From Butyrivibrio sp. (GTDB lineage: Bacteria; Bacillota_A; Clostridia; Lachnospirales; Lachnospiraceae): a stretch of 15,405 bases of DNA. The stretch lies in NCBI RefSeq assembly GCF_024699075.1, contig NZ_JAILQF010000017.1, forward strand, positions 1-15,405, in the 5' to 3' direction. The notes under the pieces are model-generated. The model searched no databases, was not told the DNA's origin, and worked only from the letters and a program-made list of their open reading frames with translations. The translations under genes were made by a program, and so were the position numbers. Shown one piece after another: positions 7,099 to 15,046 of this stretch; the stretch's first letter is position 1, and every line of letters begins with the position of its first letter.

Positions 7099-7829
7099 TA
7101 CTGACTACCTCCTTCGTTCGCTCTTGCTCCCCAATGGTCATTACGTTCCTTAGTAAATGCCTGTCTGTCGATTTCAGATTCCTTCGCCTTATTGTGAAGA
7201 ATCGTATCATTGCCCTTTCCTCGATGTTCTTCCGTTGTCAATTCAGCCAGCGGGCTATCCGAGTGTTGTCCGATATGATGCAGTTCTATAACCTTCCCGT
7301 CCTTGTTGATTGGAGATAATCCTTGCTCTGCTCGTTCTCTGTTTGTTCGTCCCATTGCATCCTTTTGATTCCAGTCAATGTCAGTTCGAATTAAGCATTT
7401 CTTACCATTTATATCTACCTCAACAAGTCCTGCTTTTTTATATATCTCATATTCTTCCATTGTGCCAATGGCATTGATTATTTCATCAGACCATCCTGTT
7501 TTCTCTTTGATTTTAGCTTTTTCTTCATCAGTTAAGCCTTCTGATTTCTCCTCAGTTTCACTGATATCGGATGTTTTTTCAGCTTTTTTTTCATCTATAA
7601 CTTCATTAAACTTCTCTTGCAACTGTTCTGGAGTCAAATTCTTGATATCGTCAAGCTTGCTCATAACAGCATCACCGGATGTTTTAATATCCTCTATCTT
7701 TTGTTTTGCAATCTCTTTCATTTCCTCGTCTGAAAGATTCTTGATTACTTCTGCGCCCTTTTTTGCCCCTTCGACTACAGCAGCGACAGATTTATCTGCA
7801 ACAGAAGAAATCACTTCTAATACAGCCAT
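7098..7829 (-). CDS. LHH-type HNH/endonuclease VII superfamily nuclease toxin
   Basis: A 243-aa protein. Residues 1-100 are helical, beginning with a small amphipathic Ala/Val-rich helix and continuing with Lys/Glu-rich coil. The C-terminal domain (about 120-243) fits the LHH family: an RTDIDWNQKDAMGRTNRERA stretch, the motif L183-H184-H185, a following GQHSDSPLAELT segment, and a late His-rich part (TILHNKA). This fold is the nuclease tip of many polymorphic toxins and cuts nucleic acid with a metal ion. There is no signal peptide, LXG, WXG100 or repeat region, so it lacks the usual export modules. Both ends overlap neighbours by TAATG: the HerA-like ATPase upstream and the SUKH gene downstream. 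I infer that the ATPase handles or releases this effector. An AAGGTGA site precedes the start. Confidence 0.88.
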   Translation of the reverse strand: MAVLEVISSVADKSVAAVVEGAKKGAEVIKNLSDEEMKEIAKQKIEDIKTSGDAVMSKLDDIKNLTPEQLQEKFNEVIDEKKAEKTSDISETEEKSEGLTDEEKAKIKEKTGWSDEIINAIGTMEEYEIYKKAGLVEVDINGKKCLIRTDIDWNQKDAMGRTNRERAEQGLSPINKDGKVIELHHIGQHSDSPLAELTTEEHRGKGNDTILHNKAKESEIDRQAFTKERNDHWGARANEGGSQ

Positions 7830-10800
7830 TAAATCACCTTCCCTTCCAGATATTTTTTTACATCATCGACGAACGTGCCGTTCTCTGCTATCAGAAAATC
7901 TTTTATAAAATTAGTGATATCAAAGCCGGTCAAGAATTCAGTAGAGGTCAAACCCGCAATTGTTTCAACAGCCTTTTTATACGGATTCTTTCTGTAGTAT
8001 TTTTCTAACTGTTCTCCTATACTCTTTAACCTGTCTTCTGTCGGAACAGATATACATTCATTCAATAATGTTACAAACTCATCATCCGGAAGATCGTTTA
8101 TAGAAAACACCCCTGATGCCATTAGCGAAATTATCTCATCAGATATGCACTCAATTATGCCTTTTCTCTTATCAACTCTTGGGATGAATATAATTGTTCT
8201 AATGGATGCTTTATGACTTATCTGCTCAACTGCCTTTTCCAAACCCAAATACAGGTTATCTTTGTCAATTCCAACCATTAAGCTGACAAATGCTTTGATG
8301 GCCCACACAGATATTTCCTTAGATAAGTTATTCTCAATAATGCTCTTATTAATCGAAAACATTTTGTTTTCAAGATCACTATCATAGAGTTTCTTATCGA
8401 GAACATTGTCAGATTCAACCTCTGAAATTTTAACAATTACGGGCTGAACCATCCCTTCTTTATGGCACAGAGCATATCCCGTTTTTAGATTTCCCAAATA
8501 TATGGTATCATCAGGATATACACCTATTGTATTTGCAATTGCATCCTGATCATCTCTAGCAACTATTCTATGAATAATCTTATTTGACGAATTTTTGATT
8601 ACATCTGGTGCTAGCTTTGTCGGTATTTGCTCCGCAACGATTACGCCCTGCCCGTATGATCTCATCTCGGCCAGCATATTCGTAAAATGCTCAACCGCCT
8701 TCCCCTTAGGATTACCAATATCTTCATTGCTTTCGGTAGATACATTTTTCAGCAATCGATGCGCTTCCTCAATTACTAATATGTGCTTTAAGCCCTTTGA
8801 AGAATCCACCGCTTGCTTTACTTGCCTATACTCATTAACATATATAATTAAAAGTCCGAGGGTAAACGCTTTATCCGCATCATCTGCCAATCCCTCCAAT
8901 TCAAGCACAACATTCTTTTTAAGCAAAGCATCAAAATCTGTAGTCTCGTGCGTATTGAACATAAAGCCTTTTGTTCCAACACAAAGACTATCAATTCTAG
9001 CTTTTATGGCACCACGTATGTTTCCTTTAACTTCCCCCTCATACGTCATCTCGTTTTCTATGTAATAATCCACTTCGTCTTTAAGATCTTGCATGGTCGG
9101 GAATAAGAACTTATGAGCTTTCACGCCATATTGTCTCTGAATAATATCTTGGCTGAAAAACTCGTCCTGACTTTTTGTATTAACCAATTCAGGATGAAAA
9201 CCTAGGGTCAGATTCCATCCTTTCCTTTCATATATTCTATACAGACACTTTTCGACAATATATGGCATCGGTCCATAAAACGCAAATGAAGCGCTAAACA
9301 AATCCTTAAGCATATCAATATGCTGTTGTGGATTAATTCCAGGCAAAATATAAAACGGATTAAGTTTTATGCATTTAATCTCCGGTCTTCCCAGTGTATA
9401 AACATCTATTTCCTTCTTTATATTCCTGTACTCGCGCTTAGCTGGTTCGATTACCATAAACGGTTTGTCGAGTCCTAACAGCAATGCCTTTACAGAATTT
9501 GTTTTTCCTCCTCCGGTCATTCCACAAACAAAAGTATGCTTATTAAGGTCTTCATCATCAAAACCAAAATCAACATTATCAAGCGGTCTATCGTACTCAC
9601 ATACCTTTCCAATTGCACGATCGGTCGATGAGAATTCTGAATTAAGAGAGTAACCTTTTTCTTCTTTTACTTCGAAGCCAACAGTTCTATCAGTCGGGAT
9701 AGTACATATTCCGCATAATTCCTCAGAGGTAACTAAACTCATTAACGGACTTTCACAACTACCTTTGAAAAATCCTTTGGGGATCATCAGTTGCTCCGTA
9801 TGGATTTTATCTGTGGGCTTATTCTTTCCTTTACAAGTATCCTCATATGAGAAAACAACTGGCGGTAAAACTTCCGGTACTCCAGATGCCATTTCACTAT
9901 AAAGGCTTCCCTTTATGATCTCGCTAGCCATTTTGTTGTCTGACGAATATGTAACAACAGAGTTCCACATACCAATGCTTCGTCCAACTTTAAGGCGTTC
10001 TACCATAGACTCGGCCATTTTCATCAACTCAACAGCAAAACCATTTTGTATATCAGCTGATATAGATTCACTGCTGCTTATTGTCTTCGTCACAGCGTCG
10101 CTATACCCTTGAGAAATACTATGGGTGGTTCCTTTGGTTTTGCTCGAATTAAAGCCCAGTTGCTTGCCAACAAACAGTCCAATCAAGCCACCTCCAATTG
10201 CCCCAACTAATGTTCCTACTCCAGGAACTACTGATCCGATAGCAGCTCCGGCAGCTGCAAGCGGAAGCGCTCCGGATACATTCATACCTTTTTGTTTACT
10301 TGTGTTTTCTCCATTAGTTTCATTAAAGCTATCTGTATGCGTATTTCCCTCAGATGTTCCCTTTTGAAGAGATACTGTCCTCTTTGAAATTGCAAAACAT
10401 TTATCCTGAATGTCAATTGCTTTATTGATTTTTTCTTGTATTTCAAGCTCTTCAATGGGCTTGCACAACACCATAATTGTGTAGTTTTGGCCGTTGAGGC
10501 TTCTCATAAGCGATGACAAGTCTTTGGGCTGATATTCGCCATCTATTTTGAGCGCAGGTACACCACTAATGCAACCAACATATCTATTATTATCATTTCC
10601 ATCTTTATCGGTAGAATTAGTGAATCTTTCTTCGTATTTACAGATTTTCACGCCTGGCAACAAGCCTTCTATAATAACCTTTATTGTCTCATCAGAAGAC
10701 TTGGGCTGAACCCCTAACACTAAGGATGTTTTTCCCGAATAACTAACTATCCCATAACACACTTCTTGCTTTATGGCATATGCTGTTGTAAACAGCTTTT

Positions 10801-11059
10801 TTAATTTCTCCGAGAAATACACAAATTGATTATCCACATCATAGGTGGTTACTTCACATATCCTGTAAAATGTAAAAGTATTTAGAAGATCCAATGATTT
10901 TTCCATTGGAGTAGCTACTGCCATCTCATTAGTTACACCGTAAGCAGGAAAATAACTCGTTATAAAATCGGCAGCATAAAGACCAATATTCTTCGAGTCT
11001 TCTTTAAACTGCGTCATTAAATTTTCTCCATTATTCTGTTCAGCCGGAAAATTTGCCAT
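7829..11059 (-). CDS. HerA/FtsK-type ATPase with glycine-zipper segment
   Basis: A 1076-aa P-loop ATPase. The ATPase core is HerA/FtsK/VirB4-like: Walker A GMTGGGKT (513-520), Walker B ILVIEE (760-765), a sensor-like VAEQ ending at Q811, and a candidate arginine finger R831 in the KIIHRIVARDDQDA stretch. Such ATPases form hexamers that pump DNA or proteins. Residues 1-260 have no recognised domain. About 264-304 is a glycine-zipper segment rich in Gly and Ala (with GAIGGGLIGLFVG), flanked on both sides by long Ser/Thr-rich stretches, as seen in membrane-inserting or pore-lining proteins. Residues 900-1076 are helical and unrecognised. It starts with a TAATG overlap on the membrane-protein gene and ends with another on the nuclease gene, with GAAGGGGA before the start. 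I infer a membrane-linked translocation motor for the nuclease. An intracellular DNA-sensing ATPase is the alternative. Confidence 0.85.
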   Translation of the reverse strand: MANFPAEQNNGENLMTQFKEDSKNIGLYAADFITSYFPAYGVTNEMAVATPMEKSLDLLNTFTFYRICEVTTYDVDNQFVYFSEKLKKLFTTAYAIKQEVCYGIVSYSGKTSLVLGVQPKSSDETIKVIIEGLLPGVKICKYEERFTNSTDKDGNDNNRYVGCISGVPALKIDGEYQPKDLSSLMRSLNGQNYTIMVLCKPIEELEIQEKINKAIDIQDKCFAISKRTVSLQKGTSEGNTHTDSFNETNGENTSKQKGMNVSGALPLAAAGAAIGSVVPGVGTLVGAIGGGLIGLFVGKQLGFNSSKTKGTTHSISQGYSDAVTKTISSSESISADIQNGFAVELMKMAESMVERLKVGRSIGMWNSVVTYSSDNKMASEIIKGSLYSEMASGVPEVLPPVVFSYEDTCKGKNKPTDKIHTEQLMIPKGFFKGSCESPLMSLVTSEELCGICTIPTDRTVGFEVKEEKGYSLNSEFSSTDRAIGKVCEYDRPLDNVDFGFDDEDLNKHTFVCGMTGGGKTNSVKALLLGLDKPFMVIEPAKREYRNIKKEIDVYTLGRPEIKCIKLNPFYILPGINPQQHIDMLKDLFSASFAFYGPMPYIVEKCLYRIYERKGWNLTLGFHPELVNTKSQDEFFSQDIIQRQYGVKAHKFLFPTMQDLKDEVDYYIENEMTYEGEVKGNIRGAIKARIDSLCVGTKGFMFNTHETTDFDALLKKNVVLELEGLADDADKAFTLGLLIIYVNEYRQVKQAVDSSKGLKHILVIEEAHRLLKNVSTESNEDIGNPKGKAVEHFTNMLAEMRSYGQGVIVAEQIPTKLAPDVIKNSSNKIIHRIVARDDQDAIANTIGVYPDDTIYLGNLKTGYALCHKEGMVQPVIVKISEVESDNVLDKKLYDSDLENKMFSINKSIIENNLSKEISVWAIKAFVSLMVGIDKDNLYLGLEKAVEQISHKASIRTIIFIPRVDKRKGIIECISDEIISLMASGVFSINDLPDDEFVTLLNECISVPTEDRLKSIGEQLEKYYRKNPYKKAVETIAGLTSTEFLTGFDITNFIKDFLIAENGTFVDDVKKYLEGKVI

Positions 11060-11673
11060 TAAATCATCCCCTTCTCCAGTTCCTTTACTTCTTCGTCATA
11101 ATAAGCTGATATCTCATCAACCCAAGACATTAATGTTGCTTTAACATTTTTCAAATATTCTTTTATCAAAGTGCTAATGTCCTGCTTATTTCCAGCAGAA
11201 GGTTTATCTCGTAACAAATACAACATGACACCTGCTATAATTACTGCTATTACAATAGGGATAGCATTTTTCATTGTAATACTTACAACTCCGCCACCAA
11301 CACAAATAGCTCCTGCTACGGTCCATTTGTTAATAAGTGATTTACTTTCTTCATAATCTATGTGAGCCGGAACCTCAAAAGAAAACTTTGTATTCAGATC
11401 CTTCAAAATATCTCTTGAATAGAATGCCGCTTTATTTTGTGCATTCTGATATAAAGGCTTCTTCAGCGTATTTTCCATCAACATGTTATAAACACTTGAT
11501 AAAACCATTTTGCTTTCCGGCGTCAATTTGTTTACAGTCAAATTAACCGCACTTTCGATTACATCTTGATTAGACATACCACTTTCGATATTCTTCTTAA
11601 CGCTGGAATAAATAGACTTAAGAATCTTTTCTACATATTCTTGGATTTTTTCCCTATCATTATTCTCCAACAT
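11059..11673 (-). CDS. Two-helix membrane protein of unknown family
   Basis: A 204-aa protein. Residues 1-115 are soluble and helical. Two adjoining hydrophobic segments follow at about 117-133 (WTVAGAICVGGGVVSIT) and 137-154 (AIPIVIAVIIAGVMLYLL), separated by a very short polar turn, so both chain ends should lie on the same side of the membrane. Residues 156-204 form a charged helical tail that may be coiled. No family is recognised. It overlaps the end of the dynamin-like gene by 14 bp, and its stop shares a base with the start of the HerA-like gene (TAATG). That position makes it the likely membrane partner linking the GTPase and the ATPase. The ATG is preceded by AAGGAGG at 12 bases, somewhat far. 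Confidence 0.8.
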   Translation of the reverse strand: MLENNDREKIQEYVEKILKSIYSSVKKNIESGMSNQDVIESAVNLTVNKLTPESKMVLSSVYNMLMENTLKKPLYQNAQNKAAFYSRDILKDLNTKFSFEVPAHIDYEESKSLINKWTVAGAICVGGGVVSITMKNAIPIVIAVIIAGVMLYLLRDKPSAGNKQDISTLIKEYLKNVKATLMSWVDEISAYYDEEVKELEKGMI

Positions 11674-13705
11674 AATTTCTCAATTCCTCCTTAAGGCTTG
11701 TTACGCCCTGCAATTGCATTTCTACTGTAGCTACCTTTTCCTTCAGTTCATCAACATTTGCCCTTCTCTTTTCGTTGCTGTCGCGATCTTCCAATAATTT
11801 CTGATATTCTGCTTCCAACTCAATCTTATGATCAGTCAGCTTTTCGGTATAAGTTTCTCTACACTTTGTAACATAATTTACGACATTATCTGTCATTTTA
11901 GGGACAATGTCCTCATTAAGACGCTTATGAATACTATTAGCCACAAGCTTAACGTGTTCTTTCAGATGATGATATGGAACCCTTTCAACAGATTTAAACG
12001 TCAAACCATGCTCTACTTTATCGTATCCAGATGTCTGTTCCCTAGCATCATCGTCAATGGAGTCAAAATCGGTCTCTGTAAAATTAGGAGTATATGCCTC
12101 TGCAGGGATTTTAGATGGGTCATCAGTATATTGAATCAGTTTCTTATTGCAGTCTTCAATTACTCTGTTGGCCATCTCCCGACGAAAATCCTTTGTATCA
12201 TCTATGGCATCTAATGTCATTTTTTTCATAGAACTGAATGTTGTATCAGTTATTTGACTTTCTGGGAGCTGGCGAAAATTATCTAGCTGTTCCTCATATT
12301 CTTCCTGTTTTTTTTGTGACTCATTTATGATAACACCTTCGCCATTGATATTATCAGTGTACTTCTTGTAAATCTCCATGATCCCCTGCGTTATTTTTGT
12401 ATATACCTCATCAATTTCGTTTTCCTTTTCATGAATACGATCTTCCAACGCAACCGGATCATCTACATTTTCCTCAGCAACTTTTAAAGCTTCTGAATAT
12501 ATTCCCTTATACCTAATACATTCCTTCTCTAAATTTTCCAAAAACTCTATAAGTTGTAGATAATTGGCAACCCTTGCGAATTTTTCGATAGTAGCTTGAA
12601 CGCTATTAAAATTCGATAATTCCTCCATTGAATCTTCAAATTTTGCAATATCCCCCTTGGACTTTAACCATCTTTTACTTGCAGGATCGAAATCATCACC
12701 TGCTTCATCCAACTTATCAAAATATTCATCAATTTTTTCTTCAGTTCCAAGTTCTCTACACTTGTTCAAAAACAGCTGAATCTTACTATCTACACAAATG
12801 ATTTTTTCTGGCTTTATATCATTTTTGTACATTTCTATTGCCTGTTCTCTCAGACTGGCAAATTCCGAACCTTGCAGATTTGATTTTCCTGTCAGAACCA
12901 AAAACAATGATTCTTTTTTTCTATTGGTACAGTTATTACGCAGGAAATTCATGAAGGAAGAAGATTCAAGTGCCTGTCCACTCAACGATTTCACAAAAAT
13001 AATAGCGTTAGCATGGGAAATATAATCCTCAGCTATTCTTCCAACATTTCCCCCAGCTCCTACTCCAGGGCTATCTATTATTGTTATTCCCTGCATCTCT
13101 TCGGGAAGTGGATATATAATATCAATCTCTGTAATAAGCTTTCCCCAATTAGCAGAATTTTCAGCAACATACTCTCGGATGAGTTTGTTGTACTCATCAA
13201 TGTTCATGTTAAAAATATTGTCCTTAGCTTCTTCTTCAAGGAATGAAGACATAATCTGAGTAGGAATCTTTTTTCCCTTATACTTGATCAGAAGCTCATT
13301 GTTAATTGTCGTGATAGGTATATTCCTATATTTGTCAGAAATAGCAGCATGACTCTTCAAGAAATCTCTTATTTCTTCATATCCTTTAATGGTAGTTTTC
13401 CCACCCGCGGCGGATTTGGCAACTAATTCAAATTTATTTCCTCGATGAATCTTGATTATAGCGCTCGTACACTGTCTTACATCCATCGGAACAACTTCTT
13501 TTCCCAGATAAGCGTTAATAAATGTTGATTTACCACTCTTTGCCTCACCTAGAATCATTAGGTTAAAAATCTCATTACGGATTCTTTCTGCCTGTTCTCG
13601 GATACTAGCATCTAATTTCTTTCCATTTTTTTCACTTACTTTGACGTATTCATCGTATAGCGCTAATACCTGTTTTTTGTTCTGCTTATAATCTTTTGAA
13701 ATCAT
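11660..13705 (-). CDS. Dynamin-like GTPase
   Basis: A 681-aa large GTPase. G1 is GEAKSGKST (53-61), G2 probably T in the QCTSAI segment near 80, G3 DSPG (211-214), and G4 TGKSN (272-276, in place of the usual TKxD). After about residue 330 the protein is almost wholly helical with long charged coiled coils, including 640-681, as in the stalk of bacterial dynamin-like proteins. These bind and remodel membranes on GTP hydrolysis, and some protect membranes during phage attack. There is no transmembrane segment, so membrane contact may come through the next gene's product. AGGAGG lies 8 bases before the ATG. The gene starts 17 bases after the regulator's stop. The non-standard G4 leaves nucleotide specificity open. 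Confidence 0.85.
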   Translation of the reverse strand: MISKDYKQNKKQVLALYDEYVKVSEKNGKKLDASIREQAERIRNEIFNLMILGEAKSGKSTFINAYLGKEVVPMDVRQCTSAIIKIHRGNKFELVAKSAAGGKTTIKGYEEIRDFLKSHAAISDKYRNIPITTINNELLIKYKGKKIPTQIMSSFLEEEAKDNIFNMNIDEYNKLIREYVAENSANWGKLITEIDIIYPLPEEMQGITIIDSPGVGAGGNVGRIAEDYISHANAIIFVKSLSGQALESSSFMNFLRNNCTNRKKESLFLVLTGKSNLQGSEFASLREQAIEMYKNDIKPEKIICVDSKIQLFLNKCRELGTEEKIDEYFDKLDEAGDDFDPASKRWLKSKGDIAKFEDSMEELSNFNSVQATIEKFARVANYLQLIEFLENLEKECIRYKGIYSEALKVAEENVDDPVALEDRIHEKENEIDEVYTKITQGIMEIYKKYTDNINGEGVIINESQKKQEEYEEQLDNFRQLPESQITDTTFSSMKKMTLDAIDDTKDFRREMANRVIEDCNKKLIQYTDDPSKIPAEAYTPNFTETDFDSIDDDAREQTSGYDKVEHGLTFKSVERVPYHHLKEHVKLVANSIHKRLNEDIVPKMTDNVVNYVTKCRETYTEKLTDHKIELEAEYQKLLEDRDSNEKRRANVDELKEKVATVEMQLQGVTSLKEELRNYVGE

Positions 13706-13722
13706 TTATTAGACCTCCTGTA

Positions 13723-14673
13723 TTATATTGTCTTTACGTAATCTCCCTGACTACGCAACCACATATCTATTCCATCACCAAAAACTTCAGCAGATATAGT
13801 ATAAATTCCTTTGTCTTCGGATAAAATCTTAGCAGTGGGTAACCGATCCAATACAGCCTCAACTGAGAAACCGGAATACTGGAATTTTACTTTCCGAAGC
13901 TTTCCTCCATACATAAATTGTATCCTTTTTCTAAATTCTCCTTCTTCAAAGCGGTCTTTATACGGTATCTTGAAGTGTTCATCAAGATTCTTTAGGCCTT
14001 GTATTCTATCCACCCTGTATATCGTGGGAAACGCATCTTCAAGTATTCTAAAATTATTCCGAACTTCCTTATCCTCAATAAATGCAGCCATATAAAAATA
14101 GTATTCAGAAAACATGATTGCTACTGGCTTTAATTTTCTCGTTTTAGCAGTACTACCTTGAACACCTTGATATTTAATTTCGACGTATTGTGAATTTCTT
14201 ATAGCCTGCCCAATATCCCATAGCCGATCTATAAATACTGTCTTATGCTTAGGCTCCACATAATGAAATTCCTCGTTACGTATCAGTTCTTGAACCAAGT
14301 TCTGATTACTCTTGGGAACACAGCATGTTATTAACTTGTCAAGCATCCCGATCATTTCTTCTTTTATAAATGCTCTACTATCAAGAAGAATTTTACATAT
14401 TGCTAAAACTTCGCTATTAGTCAATCTAATTCTATATAAAGTTTCCAAACGGTAACCTTTTTCAAACCTATCATATACAATAGAATTACTAATTCCAGTT
14501 CTTTCAGCATCTTCATCTAAAAAACTCCTAATATCATCTATATCTCTTTGAATGCTTCTTTCGTTTACACCATAGTTCTGCGCTTCTTCAAACTTATTTA
14601 TTACATATCCATCAGATAATTTTGCATATAACTGAAGAACTCTTTGTATCTTGTCGCTATTTAACGCTTTCAT
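13723..14673 (-). CDS. WYL-domain transcriptional regulator
   Basis: A 316-aa protein. Residues 1-60 are a helix-turn-helix of the kind paired with WYL domains (DKIQRVLQLYAKLSDGYVIN, then VNERSIQRDIDDIRSFL). About 130-240 is the WYL ligand-sensing domain, with RKLKPVAIMFSEYYFYMAAF in the core, where the W-Y-L triplet reads F-Y-M. Residues 245-316 match the C-terminal WCX extension. WYL regulators control many phage-defence and conflict loci, usually as repressors of their own operon. The ATG at 14673 is chosen because AGGAGA lies 7 bases upstream; an upstream in-frame ATG at 14784 would place the promoter and this site inside the gene. It is the first gene of the seven-gene operon, so it probably regulates all of it. 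An inverted repeat in its promoter is a candidate operator. Confidence 0.9.
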   Translation of the reverse strand: MKALNSDKIQRVLQLYAKLSDGYVINKFEEAQNYGVNERSIQRDIDDIRSFLDEDAERTGISNSIVYDRFEKGYRLETLYRIRLTNSEVLAICKILLDSRAFIKEEMIGMLDKLITCCVPKSNQNLVQELIRNEEFHYVEPKHKTVFIDRLWDIGQAIRNSQYVEIKYQGVQGSTAKTRKLKPVAIMFSEYYFYMAAFIEDKEVRNNFRILEDAFPTIYRVDRIQGLKNLDEHFKIPYKDRFEEGEFRKRIQFMYGGKLRKVKFQYSGFSVEAVLDRLPTAKILSEDKGIYTISAEVFGDGIDMWLRSQGDYVKTI

Positions 14674-14695
14674 TATGGTATCTCCTATTACGCAT

Positions 14696-14727
14696 ATTAT
14701 ACTGATTAAGAAAGACACATTCTGTCT
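14696..14727 (-). promoter_or_regulatory. Operon promoter with overlapping inverted-repeat operator
   Basis: A perfect TATAAT lies at 14696-14701 on the minus strand, 22 bases before the regulator's ATG. No good -35 is found at 17-18 bp. Instead the inverted repeat AGACA-N5-TGTCT (14713-14727) covers that position. A regulator bound there would block or replace sigma contact, so autoregulation by the WYL protein is inferred. Confidence 0.55.
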
Positions 14728-14755
14728 ATCTATATTCATTTTTTTGAAATTTTCC

Positions 14756-14784
14756 AAAATATTTAATATGCTTAAAAAATTCAA
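14756..14784 (-). promoter_or_regulatory. Alternative upstream promoter of the operon
   Basis: Minus strand: TTGAAT (14779-14784), a 17-bp spacer and TATTTT (14756-14761). It is a moderate match in very AT-rich DNA, where such matches arise easily. It would give a leader of about 75 bases that includes the AGACA-N5-TGTCT repeat. Confidence 0.3.
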
Positions 14785-14790
14785 TACGTA

Positions 14791-14813
14791 TGTTATATCG
14801 TATATTTATAACA
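14791..14813. promoter_or_regulatory. 7-bp inverted repeat upstream of the operon
   Basis: TGTTATA (14791-14797) and TATAACA (14807-14813) are perfect inverted arms with a 9-base spacer. It lies upstream of the candidate promoters and could be an operator. In AT-rich DNA a chance match is possible. Confidence 0.3.
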
Positions 14814-14848
14814 AACTATTTACTTATTATATGACTGGATTTTTGTCG

Positions 14849-14890
14849 AATAATTGTGCACCATCTATATTAGTTGTGTGCTCAATTATT
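14849..14890. promoter_or_regulatory. 13-base imperfect inverted repeat upstream of the operon
   Basis: AATAATTGTGCAC (14849-14861) pairs with GTGCTCAATTATT (14878-14890) with one mismatch and a 16-base loop. It may be a far operator or a weak terminator. The T-rich run after the right arm on the plus strand (14887 on) is interrupted, so I do not call it a terminator. Confidence 0.4.
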
Positions 14891-14932
14891 TTAAGCTCTT
14901 TTATTGTTTTTTAACCGTAAAATTGTTTTACC

Positions 14933-15046
14933 TTAATAATCCTCCCAATATTCCTCCGCGTCATCATAAGCCTCATCTTCGTCCTCGTATACATTCTCGT
15001 AGTCATAGAACTCTTCATACTTATCATCAGAAGCTCTTCGGAGGAT
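14933..15046 (-). pseudogene. 3' remnant of a gene with an acidic, tyrosine-rich tail
   Basis: A 37-codon open stretch ends in TAA at 14933-14935 and reads in part DDKYEEFYDYENVYEDED, then EEYWEDY at the end. Upstream it meets an in-frame TAA at 15047-15049, and it has no ATG, GTG or TTG and no ribosome binding site. The extreme Glu/Asp/Tyr bias over 30 residues with no stop is coding-like. I read it as the surviving C-terminal tail of a gene whose 5' part was lost. Its composition is reminiscent of the small acidic proteins at the left end of the window, but no sequence match is claimed. Confidence 0.45.

Noticed and set aside
10125..10367. Pro/Ala/Leu-rich plus-strand frame antisense to the ATPase glycine zipper
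   Set aside because: It is the complement of a Gly/Ala/Ser-coding stretch, with no ribosome site and no independent coding signal.
14674..14784. Upstream ATG at 14784 as the start of the WYL regulator
   Set aside because: It would add 37 residues unlike the family, containing the TATAAT box and the ribosome site AGGAGA. The family-typical start with the helix-turn-helix is at 14673.
14854..15045. Plus-strand reading frame running into the right-flank remnant
   Set aside because: It begins inside an inverted repeat, has no ribosome binding site, and is antisense to the acidic-tail remnant, giving an unnatural His/Pro/Arg-rich stretch. Only the part after 15046 was kept, as a low-confidence remnant.
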